Shown here piece by piece: positions 32,451 to 44,235 of a stretch of DNA of 64,000 bases. A program made the translations under genes and the position numbers. Under the pieces are notes generated by a model that saw only the letters and a list, made by a program, of their open reading frames with translations, had not been told where the DNA came from and made no database searches. The stretch is from Plutella xylostella (Eukaryota > Arthropoda > Insecta > Lepidoptera > Plutellidae), in NCBI RefSeq assembly GCF_932276165.1, contig NC_064011.1, forward strand, positions 3,923,501 through 3,987,500, written 5' to 3'. Every line of letters starts with the position of its first letter. Position 1 is the stretch's first letter.

Positions 32451-33027
32451 AACATCAATAACTCAATTACATTTATACAATGAATAAAACGAGGAAACCA
32501 CACGATTGTAAAATGTGCATTAATAAAAATGCAACAATAACTTCAATGGCACATACCAATGACTCTTAATTCGTGCTGTTATAAAATTGCAACTCAATAC
32601 AACCAATTAAGGAGATGGGGTACCGATAGCAAAAAAATAATGAGATATACTGTGTAAAATGAATCCTTGTTTAATGAGTATGGGTAAATCAAAATTTTAC
32701 ATATTAGGTAAATATATAAAATTATAAATTTTATAAGGCGTTTGTTTGACAACCAACTGGCAGGGGTTAGCATTAGCAGTTAAGTTTTGATGGTAATATT
32801 TAAATACCTACTTCATCGCTTGTGACTCTCCTCTGACTATCTCTTCGAGGATCGCGAGCGATAATAATATTATTATGTACCTATGTGTAGGATGATTTAA
32901 TCCCTAGAATTTTCTCTACCACCATTGTGTTATAGTCCGTAGATTTTGAAATATCTCAAGAATTTCGCGAAAAAATTGATCCTACTTATCAAATAATCCT
33001 CCGACATAGTTGTGATGTTATTTAGAT

Positions 33028-33386
33028 AAGTATTATTTTATTTTATTTTATTTTATTTTATTTTATTTTATTTGGAAAACTAGAGACTTATAACAATGTA
33101 TGTAGCTATATCTTAAAGTAAATAACAGGAAGTCAATTAAAGTTTCCACTAATAGTAACATTGTAGACACTTGAAAACAACGTCGTAAGCCTTATTCAAT
33201 AATGTAGAACTATAAATTAAATATCTTACTAATCTTATGCTAAGCTTGAACCTTAGGATTTTAGTATTTATAGTACATATATTATTTTATACTATTCATC
33301 TATTGTACCTACTTAACAACTAATAACAGTTCTTACCTAATAATAACATTTTGTTTTAACTATGTTGATGAAATGACATATCTAGG
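33028..33386 (-). mobile_element. 3' UTR and (TAAAA)n tail of the LINE at 33387-34412
   Basis: Directly follows the stop codon of the reverse transcriptase. It ends in about eight TAAAA units (33033-33074 on the plus strand as TTTTA), the normal tail type for such LINEs. No matching target duplication could be identified at the 5' break. Confidence 0.75.
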
Positions 33387-34412
33387 CTACGGTTCAAAAA
33401 ACATATTACTTAGCTTACGCCTCGCTGATGAGATACTTGAGTGGAAGATGTCGATGTCAATGTGCTCTGCTAATTTATTAAAATTGTTGCACGCTCGCCA
33501 TAAATAAGTGTTCTGTCTGTAATTAGTAGATACATTCGGAACGTAAAATGTTGGTGGAGATCTTCGAGGTCTGTTCGGTACATAATAATTTAATCTAGAC
33601 AGAAGCTCGGGACAGTCGACATCACCCCTTGCTATTTTCATGAGAAGGAGGGAGTCAGCAATTTCGCGTCTTCTGTTTAATGGTAACAGGTGCATACGGC
33701 GACATGATGCAGTATATTCACGTACTTTGGATTTGATACGGTAGTTAAGAAAACGAATGAACTTTTTTTGGATAGCCTCAATTCTGTTAATATAAATGTT
33801 ATACCTTGGGTTCCATACCTGCGATGCATACTCCAGACAACTTCTAACATACGTACAATATAGTATCTTGATAGTTTTTGCATTTTTAAAGTCCTTTGAT
33901 GAACGCATTATAAACCCAAGACTTTTTGAGGCTTTTTTAACAATATTATTGAGGTGAGTGTCAAAAAGTAGTTTTGAATCGTGCGTCACACCTAGATCAC
34001 GGATTGTGTCGACCATTTGCAAATTATGTCCCTTCAAAGAATAATTAAAAGTGATTCCTACCTTTTTTCTAGAGAAAGTTACAGAGAAACATTTAGCGGG
34101 ATTTAAATCCAATTTATTTTGTAAACAATAATTATCTAGCCGCTTCAAGTCAGCCTGTAACTCTTCGGCATCTGCGACGGTTCTTATGGGCTTATAGATT
34201 TTCATATCGTCAGCAAAACTTAATACCTTAGAATGATAGAAACATGAGTCAATGTCATTAATAAAAATCACGAAAAGGAGCGGACCTAATAGAGACCCCT
34301 GAGGTACTCCACTAGGCACAATGTTCCAACTAGAAATGAAATTACTGACTACAACAGCTTGAGATCGGTTGTTAATATAGGAGGAGAACCATCTTAGAAG
34401 ATCACCATTATT
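33387..34412 (-). pseudogene. CR1/Jockey-type LINE reverse transcriptase, 5'-truncated
   Basis: An uninterrupted minus-strand frame of 341 codons covers the second half of a non-LTR reverse transcriptase. It is open from 34412 down; the first ATG is at 34319, but that is not a real start. Motifs in order: RT block 4 (SGVPQGSLLGPLLF), the catalytic block 5 FADD, block 6 (LDLNPAKC), block 7 (DLGVTHDSKLLF), then the conserved YCTYVRSCLEYASQVWNP region and an arginine-rich C-terminus ending KLSNMFFEP. The endonuclease and RT blocks 0-3 are missing. A stop at 34413-34415 just upstream marks the truncation. The enzyme would copy LINE RNA at nicked target DNA; this copy cannot do so. The lack of frameshifts or stops suggests a fairly recent insertion. 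Family CR1 versus Jockey is undecided. Confidence 0.9.
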
Positions 34413-34868
34413 TTAATGTAAACTGTGGTTAACAACTAATATTGACCAAGTACTTAGAAAAAATTAAATTAACTGTCAGTCAGCGAAAATTAGGTAATTT
34501 GTAAATTATATTCAGTCAACAAAGAAACTGTTGCTGCTGTTGCTGACCGTACGTCACCAGGACTCAGCCAAATGGAATGCGTTCGGAAATCAAATACGAT
34601 GCAGCAGAACGATCAATAAAGAACAGTTAAAGACAATTTATTTACTCGCGACCTCAGCACCATGATCAGAATGCACTGATGACATAAGGTAACTGCCATA
34701 TTTTATGCATGTCAAAGTAATAAAATTCATACCTACAAAATAGAATTGAATATCAGTTTATTCGACGTACAATTTTTTTTTTCTCGATAGTCATAATATT
34801 ACTCTACCTCAAAACTCCAGTGAACTCGAGAAACTCCAGTGAACCGCCTATTAAATTACTCTTAACTA

Positions 34869-35323
34869 CACTCACGGGCAATGAAAAAGTTTCACTCTCA
34901 AAATGCCGACATCAAAAAGATTTTTACAATATTTCATTTAAAATTTTAACAAAATACCTATTACCGTTTAGTTGGTAATATGCTGATGGTCTGTTAAGTG
35001 TACTCCAATGTTGCAGAAGGCGACATTAAGCTAACATTTCCCGTTTAGATGTAGGTAATTTAGGTATACGTTTATTTTATAATATTATGTATAAGTAAGT
35101 ATATATTCTAGTGTTTAACAATATAGATATTAAACAAAATTAAACTGTCCTCATTGTCTTTTGCACTACCTATCACTTTCTCCACAACGCCCAAGGTTAA
35201 CTGGAAGAGAATGCTTTTAGCATTAAGTTCGCCTATGTACAAAATTAATTTATGTGCAATAAAGAATTTAATAATAATAATTTAGTGTTTTTCTCAGTGG
35301 AACCTTTTCATTGCCCGTGAGTG
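34869..35323. mobile_element. CACTCACGGGCAATGAAA MITE split by a LINE 3' end, TA target
   Basis: Left CACTCACGGGCAATGAAAA preceded by TA, right TTTTCATTGCCCGTGAGTG followed by TA. The internal GGTAATATGCTGATGGTCTG and GCAGAAGGCGACATTAAGCT parts are shared with the family. Interrupted at 35064-35277. Confidence 0.85.
35064..35277 (+). mobile_element. 5'-truncated LINE 3' end with 8-bp target duplication
   Basis: AACTGGAAGAGAATGCTTTTAGC, TAAGTTCGCCTATGTAC and TTATGTGCAATAAAGAATTT form a common lepidopteran LINE 3' terminus. Repeats TAATTTAG flank it (35056-35063, 35278-35285). The same family is inverted at 36590-36745 and about 61395-61500. Confidence 0.75.
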
Positions 35324-35399
35324 TACATAGAATCATGATTCGTACACAGATTGAAGAACTACCGATAAATCGCTACATTTGCCTTTTAAACTCTATGCA

Positions 35400-35486
35400 G
35401 TTTGATGAATGCAATATTCACCAACTAAAAACTTAAATATTGTGGTCAAATTCATTTTGTGGGTGGAACTCTTTCATTGCTCGGTT
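35400..35486. mobile_element. Right-end fragment of the CACTCACGGGCAATGAAA MITE
   Basis: GGGTGGAACTCTTTCATTGCTC and an upstream CAATATTCACCAACTAAAA match the right part of the family. Confidence 0.55.
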
Positions 35487-36519
35487 TCAGTAAACCATTA
35501 TTAGTCTATGACTAAACTAACTATTTTATTCCCAAAGTCTGCTCTTATAACATAACTCCGCAACTCAGTAAAGTAAATAGTAATAAATATACGAAAATTT
35601 GTGCAGGGCGCGGGTCTTAAATTACCAATATCATAATGTTTTTGGGGGATTTATTGCCATGGGAAAATAGCCTTTCTCAAAAGGAAAATAAAGTTGTATG
35701 CAATTATTAGTTGTTTCTATAGGGAATGTCAAAAAGACAAATATACTCAATCAATTCAAGAATACTTCGACTTTTGTAATTAGACTGGTTTGACCGTTGG
35801 CCAAAAATGGTGGTACTTGTAAGTTTACTAAAGAGAAAAAGGAGGTTTGCTTGTACCTATGTATGTACTATGTACTTGCTAAATTTAACTACTTACCCCT
35901 TTGGGATTAAGTACTTACGTAACATCTAGCTTGTTTCGTTGCGTCTATGAAAATATAATTTTTTTGTTTACCTGTAACATAAAAGAAAATAATTAAAAAC
36001 TATAAAGTAAAAAAAAACTATAAGTAAGTAATATTTAGGTACTTTATAATATATGTATATTCATTCTTAGAATAGGATAGAATAATATATATTTTTTTAC
36101 TAAATTGGATAATTACAATACCTAATTAAGACACCATAAAATATCAGGAAAGACTTTCAATACTCCAAATTACACTATTTTATACAATGTACAGAGTTGC
36201 TAAATATTTGTCTTCTCTACAAAATGTTTCTTCAGTTAATTAAACAAAAATATTAACAACATCACCCTGTTTTGAAATCCTGCTCCAAAGTCGGGCCAAA
36301 CTTTCAAATGAAATAGCCAATATAATACTTATATATAATATAACCTACCCTACCCGTATATTGGCAATTTGACTAATTAAGTAAAATGGCTCAATTGCAT
36401 CGCCACATGTACGCAATTTATTAATGCAAATAAAACTCAGCTTAATCCTTAAACCATAAGGGGGTGGTGGTGCATTGGTTAATGTATCGCTTCTCAATAA
36501 ATTGGTTCATGCACACAAT
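35487..36519. other. No recognised feature
   Basis: AT-rich; no exon, RNA gene or clear repeat. Confidence 0.5.
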
Positions 36520-36522
36520 GAT

Positions 36523-36565
36523 ATCGATTCTGAAGGTAAATTTTAGAGTTGTCAAAACAAAAACT
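36523..36565 (+). mobile_element. Left-end fragment of the GATTCTGAAGGCAG MITE
   Basis: ATCGATTCTGAAGGTAAATTT and GAGTTGTCAAAAC match the left arm of the element at 32294. Confidence 0.55.
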
Positions 36566-36589
36566 TATGTAAATATTTCGTTTTTTAAT

Positions 36590-36745
36590 ATAATAAAAAA
36601 CAGAAACAATACAAAATAAAACTTTAAAATAAGAACAGTACAAAAAGGCGGCCTTATTGCTTATAGCAGACTCTACCAGACAACCTTTGGATGGAAGAGA
36701 GTATATTACTATCTCTATTGGTCAGAATAAAATAGTTTTCCTATC
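36590..36745 (-). mobile_element. LINE 3' end
   Basis: Inverted it reads CCATCCAAAGGTTGTCTGGT, AGAGTCTGCTATAAGCAATAAGGCCGCC and a TTATTTTAAAG terminus. Same family as 35064-35277. Confidence 0.65.
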
Positions 36746-36966
36746 TAATCAATAAGTGCATACTAGTTAATCGTCTACCGATGACCCCCACGACTAACCC
36801 TTATGAATATAGATGGACCCCTATTGAAGGGATACTGGCAATTTTAGCAATTTCCACCCCTTAATGTCTTAGTTAGGGAGCCATGGGATGGGATAGGAAA
36901 CAAAGTTTAGATTTTACTTTAGGTAGAGTACTTACGAGGTACGTGTATCAACGTTAGTAAATTTTT

Positions 36967-37085
36967 AACCGACTTCGAAAAAAGGAGTACTTAATTATTT
37001 GTTTTAATTCTGTGTCACTTTTCTATTTTTAATCGACTTCAAAAAAGGAGAAGGTTATCAATCCGTCTGTATGTATGTTTTTTAT
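36967..37085 (+). repeat. AACCGACTTCAAAAAAGGAG repeat
   Basis: The phrase ACCGACTTCGAAAAAAGGAG and the second copy TCGACTTCAAAAAAGGAGAAG, followed by ATCCGTCTGTATGTATG, make up a very common short lepidopteran repeat. Its class is unsettled in my knowledge. Confidence 0.65.
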
Positions 37086-37568
37086 ATGAGAAAAAAGAAG
37101 TTGTAATCGTAAAATTACCACAATAATTATGAATCGTAAGTTAAATTATGACAGCCACTGCTTAAACGTTATCATTATGACGCCCAATTGACAAACAAAA
37201 AAACATCAATTATAAAAAACGTAGAAAAAAATATTCCCACACAAACGTCATAGATATCTATCTCTGTCACTCTCAGCAAAAAAGACGACGAGTGAAAGAG
37301 ATAGATGAAATAGTCTATGGGGTTTTAAATAGTAGGAACAGATATACTTATTAACACTGTTTAACTCGTTGTTAGGTATGATACAGACATGCGGGTCACA
37401 AAACAAGACGTGTTTTTGGAATAAGACATAGATATGTAGGTACTTAATAGTAGTCACATGGAATATTAAGATTTTGTGGGTTATTTTGCAAATATGGTAC
37501 GTCTCGTACTAGCATTTCCCGCGAGCTTTTTCGTTACAAACTGTAATGCCTGAATTAAACCAGTTATT
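37086..37568. other. No recognised feature
   Basis: AT-rich; the 69-codon minus frame at 37248-37457 has no known relative. Confidence 0.45.
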
Positions 37569-37871
37569 ATTTGTGACAAAAATAGACGGCCGAATGGCGT
37601 AGTGTTTAGGGACCCTGACTACTGAGCCGATGGTCCAGGGTTCGATTCCCGGCTGGGGCAGATATTTGTTTAAACACAGATATTTGTTCTCGGGTCCTGG
37701 ATGTGCCCGTAAAATGACAATAGGCCCGCCCCCTATTACATTGGGACTAACATAACACTCTGGCGAAAAGTGGGTGCAGCAATGCACCTCTGCCTACCCC
37801 GCAAGGGAGTACATTAGTACAAGGCGTGAGTGCGGGTTTTTTTTTTTTTTTTTTTTTTATTTGTGACAAAA
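37569..37871 (+). mobile_element. Full-length tRNA-headed SINE (family B), 13-bp target duplication
   Basis: The SINE spans 37582-37858. Head, body and T tract match 30080-30363. Exact repeats ATTTGTGACAAAA flank it (37569-37581, 37859-37871). Confidence 0.9.
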
Positions 37872-39272
37872 CGCAGCGTATGTGTTACAGGTCTTCAACA
37901 TCCTGTATAAGATAATTATGGTTACTATAGGTTACTTATGTTTTGTAGTTTTCAAAAATTTAGCAAAACTTCAAATATTACAACGTAATAAAGCTTTTGC
38001 CTGTGCATGTGACTACCAATAAAGCTTTTAAATACTTCCGAGTAAACTCCAAATATACTCAACTAAAAAAAACGCTTACTCACTGTCAAAAAATGCATGT
38101 TGGATTGTTAGTCCCATTTGATCGCATGGTTGAGTCTTTCTTAAAAAAATAGAAAGTACCTAACATAAGATTATTATAAGATGCAATAAAGTTAACTATT
38201 TTTTATCTGTATATTTTTTTAGGAATATTTACAAACTACTTTTATGTAATGCTATGCTGTCTACTACAGGTGCCGAAAAAATATTAAATTAGTTCTATGA
38301 CATTAGAAAATTCGAATAAATGTAAATATTGCTATACATTTAAAGGCAACCTGATTTTCATAAGTTACTATTACTAAAAAAAACATTTTTCACGTGTCGA
38401 CAGCAAATTCAACAGATTTCGTACCATTTTCAACCAGAATTGACCAATGCGAGGGCCAAATGTGGAACAACTGAGACAACGTCACTAATACGCATTGCGT
38501 GCACTAAGTACTAATATCCCCAAATTACTGTGTAATTTTTCATGGAATTTCATTATGAACGTGTAAGTATGTCTTTATGGTCATTTATCTTCTTAAACCC
38601 TCTTAAAAATATTGTTATACTTTTGCCGTATGCGATTCTATGTATAACTTTGTACAGAAAGCTTAGGTAAAAAAAACTACTTTGTTTTTTTTTACGTTTA
38701 TGAAACTGTTAACCCTTTGCATGTCCTCTCTTCCGCTTAGTTAACCCTTGTCATGTGGCAATAGATATTAACTGGTGACGATATGGGCTTTTTTGGGCTG
38801 TGTTGATTCTATTTATTTATTTATAGCGTGGGGTCATATTTGTCTTGTATAATTCTCACCATCTTCGTTTTTTTGTACAACTTGGAATTTCACCATTCAC
38901 AACGTGTGAATCAAAAGATTAAGAATAATTACCTACTGAAACTTTTAAACGGATCTGTGTTTCAGAAGTATGTCTCGGACCAATGTACATAAATATATTT
39001 TTTATTTTTACTGTAAAAATAGCCAGCCCTCGTGCTTAAACTAACAAAAAAAACAAGAAAAAAAACCACCCCATCTGTCACTGAGCTGTCAAATCAGTTT
39101 GATGGAAGAGATTGTATCCACTTCGATGATAGAACTAATTACTTTTAAAAAGGGTTTAGAGAAAAAAAGGAAGTAACATGCTTGACACCTCAAGCTAATG
39201 AGGTAGAAAAGATGAAATAGAGAATGAATATAGGGTGCTCTGTAAGATGAAGTAAGCATTGTTTTTTTGTTA
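37872..39272. other. No recognised gene or repeat
   Basis: Only AT-rich unique-looking DNA; no exon-like segment with matching splice sites could be supported. Confidence 0.5.
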
Positions 39273-39445
39273 TACAGGGTGTTGCAAAAAGGGTATACTA
39301 AGCATAAACCAGCATGAAAAAAAAATCAAATGAAAATGATTTTTTTTTTACGAATTTTGAAATTCTGATTTCAGTTTCAGGCTTAGATATAACATGCTGG
39401 ACATGCTGGTTTCGGCTTAGTATACCCTTTTTGCAACACCCTGTA
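39273..39445. mobile_element. TACAGGGTGTTGCAAAAAGG MITE, TA target
   Basis: Ends TACAGGGTGTTGCAAAAAGG and CTTTTTGCAACACCCTGTA flanked by TA. The internal AAATTCTGATTTCAGTTTC is shared (inverted) with the copies at 24681 and 41853. Confidence 0.85.
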
Positions 39446-39644
39446 TAGGTATGTATAAATCTCAACACTTCTCACTAAATTACACTATTACGAGCTATTC
39501 AATTAAAAATTACTTACTAACGTAAGTATCTGTTTACAGATAAGTGTAGCACTAACGCGATAAATGCTATAATTAGATATTACCTAGTCGAAGTATTTAT
39601 TTACACTAGACTTGGGTTAACAAGGCGATTGCGTGACTATATAC

Positions 39645-40290
39645 ATGTCGCAGGCAACTGGTTTAATCTCCTGTTTGATTGAACCACTAGCCCGTTCATT
39701 GGATGGCGCTATTCAGTTGTATGACTAAAGGACAACTCGTCAAGTCGTTGATTGTAACGTTCGACGTCTTGACTGAACGTCATTCAGCGAAGTCGTTGAA
39801 TGGGATATAGTATAGCAACTTTGTAATGTCTGGTTAGGGTGAACATCACCAGACAAGAGTCAACAAAAAGGTTATGTTACAAAGCTCTTATCTCACAAAG
39901 TAACTAAACAATAACAATAAACGTACCTTCATATTGTTGTTCATAATTATCCAGTTTCGCCACTTTTTTTCTTTGAAACTATCCGCTCGCGGCGTAATAA
40001 TAGGTGAATCCATGTTGTCACACTATTTTAACACAACTAACGACTATAAAGCTAATTTATTTGCAAAAAACTAACAAAACTAACACGTGCTTTTTGTGTC
40101 AGCTGTTAGCTGTTAGACGCCATATTTGTTTTATTCACCACCTGACTGATTTTAAGTCAGCTAACTAGTTGGACGTTTTGTGACGCTTGTACAATCAACG
40201 TTCGGCCTAGTCATACAACTGAACAGCGCCATCCAATGAACGGGCTAGTGGTTCAATCAAACAGGAGATTAAACCAGTTGCCTGCGACAT
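39645..40290. mobile_element. 646-bp DNA element with about 84-bp inverted ends
   Basis: The left arm ATGTCGCAGGCAACTGGTTT runs to TCAGTTGTATGACTA. The right arm, from TAGTCATACAACTGAACAGC to AACCAGTTGCCTGCGACAT, is its inverse over about 84 bp with few mismatches. A diverged left-end fragment lies at 59936-59980. The middle is AT-rich and contains the exon-like remnant at 39929-40013. No clear target duplication could be fixed. Confidence 0.88.
39929..40013 (-). pseudogene. Possible first-exon remnant of a transposase inside the element
   Basis: On the minus strand an ATG (40013-40011) opens MDSPIITPRADSFKEKKWRN, followed by WIIMNNNMK. The frame then reaches a strong splice-donor match AAG|GTACGT at about 39928. 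The frame continues 12 more codons to a stop if unspliced. The KEKKWRNW start is lysine/tryptophan rich, like DNA-binding N-termini. Deletion of the rest would explain a non-autonomous element. This is inference from one short frame and could be chance. Confidence 0.3.
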
Positions 40291-40599
40291 ACATATTATA
40301 TTGGCTATGCTATGACTCAAGGTGCACTACACAATATTCAGTTATCTTATGGATAAATGGATGAGGACGGCCGAGGACTGAGTATTGTGCTGCACCTTGG
40401 GAGAGACATAATTTGTGGATTAATACGGGATGATGTTGATAAATTATTAAATTAAGAAAATGTTGATAAATTCGTCCGTCACGGACAAGGAACATTATTA
40501 TTGTTCACAAACAAATTTAAGTCAGCAATAATTTAAACTAATTTTTATATTTATTACCTATTTTATTTTACAAAATGATCCCACTTAATATCCTATCCT

Positions 40600-40678
40600 A
40601 AAGTCAAAGTCAGTATAAAATTAATATAAAAAATTTCTGATGAACGTAAATTTATACACTACTCTCCGTTCGAATTAC
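40600..40678 (-). mobile_element. LINE/Helitron-type repeat fragment, CTCTCCGTTCG family
   Basis: AAAGTCAAAGTCAGTATAAA and TACACTACTCTCCGTTCG match the better copy at 53252-53402. Confidence 0.5.
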
Positions 40679-40681
40679 CAA

Positions 40682-40868
40682 TCCTGCTAATAATATAAAT
40701 GCGAAAGTTTGTAAGTATGTTTGTTACCTCATCACGTCAAAACGGCTGAACCGATTTTATTAAATTTTGGTATGGAGCTAGCTGACAGCCTGGATTAACA
40801 CATAGGCTATCGCGGTAATCCCACGGGAAAACTTGAAAAGGCGAAGCGAAGCTCGCGGGAACAGTTAG
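40682..40868 (+). mobile_element. Helitron-like repeat unit, second subfamily
   Basis: A|TCCTGCTAATAATATAAATG start and CTCGCGGGAACAGTTAG|T end. The middle differs from the (CAGA)n subfamily: GTTACCTCATCACGTCAAAAC and GGAGCTAGCTGACAGCCTGG. Same termini, different core. Confidence 0.75.
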
Positions 40869-41852
40869 TTTTATTATAATAACAATATCTGCAACTATTT
40901 TCATTAGATTAGAATAATTATAAATATGAGCATAGAATGTCAAGGCGTTTGACCTACGATAATTTATAATGTTACTATGATGTTTTAATTGATGTTTATG
41001 TTATCAGAGTTTATCTTTACCCAGGATAAGAGTATGAAGTGATATGTACTAAGTTTATAAACCTTTATAATATTATTTATTTCAAGGTAGCAATACCTAG
41101 GTACTTACTTTTTTATTTTATTTATGGTTATATTTGCGATTTTATTCTCGTGTGCCTAAGTTGTTTTCATATTTTATAGGCAACTAGCTGTCCCCGCCAG
41201 CTTTCATAAAGGTGACTTCATTTTAAGTAATGACCTTTTCTTAAGTACCTAGGTTCTTATTTCCTAAATGTATTTTAGTATACTTTGTTTTGCAATACCA
41301 TGGTTACTAAACCTAGATTATGAGGAAGGGGACAGTAACTGACTCCTACAATTCAGTTTTTACTAGTTCAGGATTCCTCCTCACTTAAAACAGTGTAAAA
41401 TTATTTTGGTAAATTAATAAATACTAATACTTTAAGTTATCACAATATTATGAAAACATTCAACAAGTCCCACAAGTTATTCCAATTTCAAACCGGTCGG
41501 TTTCGTAACGGCTCTCAACTAAATATATATTTAAATCAATTCATGAGTCGATTCATTCATAATCGATAATAAATCCTGACTCGATGATTGATGTGCGCGA
41601 GCGCAGAATGAAGCATTGTTCTCTTGATTGTAATACTAAAGTACTTGGTTTAATAGGATTTATATATCTGTATATTATTATATAGGTATACCTTAATGCA
41701 TTACCTTTTTTGAATGAATCTCGTGTGATTCGGATAGATGCTAACTAGCGCTGCTATATGAAAAATAAACATACCGTAAGTATGTATTTGCTTTTCAATA
41801 AATTGACAGGACAAAATATTCGCTATGTAATTTCAAAAATTTTAATGCTATA
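40869..41852. other. No gene; one short Helitron-like scrap
   Basis: CAACTAGCTGTCCCCGCCAG at 41182-41203 recalls the CTAG end of the Helitron-like family. The rest is AT-rich without recognised content. Confidence 0.45.
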
Positions 41853-41993
41853 TACAAGATGTTGCAAAAAGGGTACTTATAGTGAGCTGAAACTGCCCTA
41901 CGTGTGCAGTCTGCCGCATGTTATATCTAAACCCAGAAATGAAATCAGAATGTCAAAATTCGCGAAAAACAACCTTTCTTCAACACCCCGTTT
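41853..41993. mobile_element. Diverged TACAGGGTGTTGCAAAAAGG MITE
   Basis: TACAAGATGTTGCAAAAAGG at the left, TTCTTCAACACCCCGTTTA at the right, AATGAAATCAGAATGTCAAA inside. Confidence 0.65.
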
Positions 41994-42349
41994 AGGTAAC
42001 CATATTTTATTAAACTATTATTTTATGTGTTAACCGTCCTTTTTTTTGTTAGATTAAAAAGATAAAACAGTATAAGATATTGCATACAATAAATTCCTAA
42101 TATAACCTAATAAAACCTAAAATAACAAAGGTCAATGTTAAAAATGTCTATTATTTAATAACATACTATGAAATATGATATGTTGATAATATGTTTAATG
42201 TAGTCAAAGAATTTATAATTACACAATGTTTACCTGCCATCCAAGACCAAGGTCTAAGTAATTACTATGTTTGTGTTATAATTAATTTATGCAACGCATG
42301 ACCACATCGCTTATTAATAAAACGGTAATATTTATTTTAATAAACTTAA

Positions 42350-42535
42350 CTAGTTCCCGCGAGCTTCGCTTCGCCTTAAAAATTCCCGCGGGAATTCCGG
42401 GATAAAAAGAAGCCTATGTTCTTTCTCAGGGTCTAGACCATCTGTATACGTTCGTCATTCAAATCCGTTCAGTAGTTTTGGCGTGAAAGAGTAACAGACA
42501 GACAGACACAGTTACTTTCGCATGTATAATATTAA
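42350..42535 (-). mobile_element. Helitron-like repeat unit, copy 7
   Basis: A|CTAGTTCCCGCGAGCTTCG at one end (three bases of the usual terminus missing), short (CAGA)n, and CTTTCGCATGTATAATATTA at the other. Confidence 0.75.
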
Positions 42536-42608
42536 GTATACTTAACTAGTATACATAATAAATATTTTGTCTAGAATAAGAAGAATGAGATAAGTATCTT
42601 CGTGAACA

Positions 42609-42853
42609 TAGATTAACGATACACAAACAAGATGGTGGGTCACATACAAAAACAAAGCAGAAAACTGTCCGCATTTTTTATACTGTCCAACCGTTTTAAG
42701 TTCAACCTAATGACAACCATTAAACCCACCAATGAATCACAGGTCTCCTAACTAAACTAATTAAAAATAAAAGCTCAGTGGTAGAAGCGGGGTGTTATTT
42801 ATCTAGCCATTTCTCTTACACTGAAGCTCCATCTTGTTCGTATATGGTTCTAT
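42609..42853 (+). mobile_element. CAAGATGGTGGGTCAC-type MITE
   Basis: Left ACACAAACAAGATGGTGG, right GCTCCATCTTGTTCGTATA, centre CTGTCCAACCGTTTTAAGTT and AAAAGCTCAGTGGTAGAAG. Same family and orientation as 14041-14283. Confidence 0.75.
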
Positions 42854-43532
42854 CAAAGCTCTCGATAGAACTTCATGTCGTTCACTGCCAATTTTCACCT
42901 TAACTCATAGACAACAGAAATGACAACGCATTTTTCCCGCCTGTTGCCGCTTTCTTTCAATCTAAAGAGGCCATTTCATCACTTCCTACCAGCATTCCCT
43001 GACCCCTGATACCTTTTACCCTCCATCTTCATACAGTCCCGACTAAGCTGGTGGGACCGGCTCGTCTTATCAACGTACTTTGATAAGCTTACGTTCAACA
43101 CGTGTTTTATGAATGTTGCGTAAAGATATTTGCTCTATTATATTATGTTGTAAGGTGAAATTCTTCTCTATGGTGATGTAAGGTTGTTTATGATTTTGAG
43201 GTTAGATTAGAGATTGTTCTTTGTATTTATCGTGTAACGAGCTTTTGGACCTTGGTGTTGTTTTTCCTTTATAAAGGTGAGGTCCCATTGGTGCGATGCG
43301 CTGGCGTCATAGCTAGCCTTTTCCGTTAACGTGTAATTTGGTGCTATGTCACTGGAAGTTTTATATAGCTGATCCTAAAAGAATTTTTATAGCTTAAAAT
43401 TTAGGTAGTACTTATAATTATTTTCACCTAGTCAAATTTAATGTTAATAGATAATTAAATTTTCACTGCATGATGGATATTTTAATATAATTATACTTAA
43501 TTTTCTGCAAATTATTTTTATATACTTACTTT
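42854..43532. other. No recognised gene; slightly GC-richer at 42950-43080
   Basis: The richer part includes TTTTTCCCGCCTGTTGCCGC (an E2F-like TTCCCGCC). No open frame with splice signals could be supported. Confidence 0.4.
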
Positions 43533-43715
43533 TGGAAGAGCGGTCATATCCTAATACAGGTTTTCAAAACTTAAAAGGATGTGGCCTTACATACTTGTAA
43601 CAAATAACTTGTGTGAAATGTTAAATACAAATACCTATGTACAAATTATTTATTCAAAAAATAAATGATTTGTACATTTATTTGTATTTAACTTTTTCAT
43701 TGCTCGCGAGAGTAA
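43533..43715 (+). mobile_element. Probable LINE 3' UTR, followed by a MITE right-end scrap
   Basis: GTCATATCCTAATACAGG and AAAAGGATGTGGCC form the hairpin also seen at 31221. At 43688-43714 ACTTTTTCATTGCTCGCGAG is a right end of the CACTCACGGGCAATGAAA family. Confidence 0.45.
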
Positions 43716-44235
43716 AAGTATGTCGTCACAATAAAACTCCATAAGTAATATTTCTTATCAATTCCCCGTCCAAGGCTTGGCCATCTCATTATACTAACAG
43801 GAGGGAGTGCCACAGTAATTAACATGAATAGAACTATAGTTTTTCCCTGAAAACCAGAGGTCAACGGTTTTACTGACTTGATTTATTAGTTCACTGTATA
43901 TGGTGATGAATTAATGGAAGGTTATCATTGTCAGTGATCAAAGAGAATGAGGGTCAATGTACCTACATTCTGGCGCAAAAAACCTGATCCCTCCGAGTGA
44001 CAATCGACTACTATTTTTTTTTAAAATATACAATAGCCATCAGGCGTACACTAAACAAATATTACGAAAAAAAATACAACTAAGATTCAGTGTAAACCCA
44101 ATTACAGGCTATCACAACATGCATGACAATACCTAACCTAATAACTTAATATATTACATTTGTTTCTTAAAATAATAACAAATAAGTAAGTACTTATACC
44201 AAATTTTAAACATATACTTAGGTAAGTAAACATTT

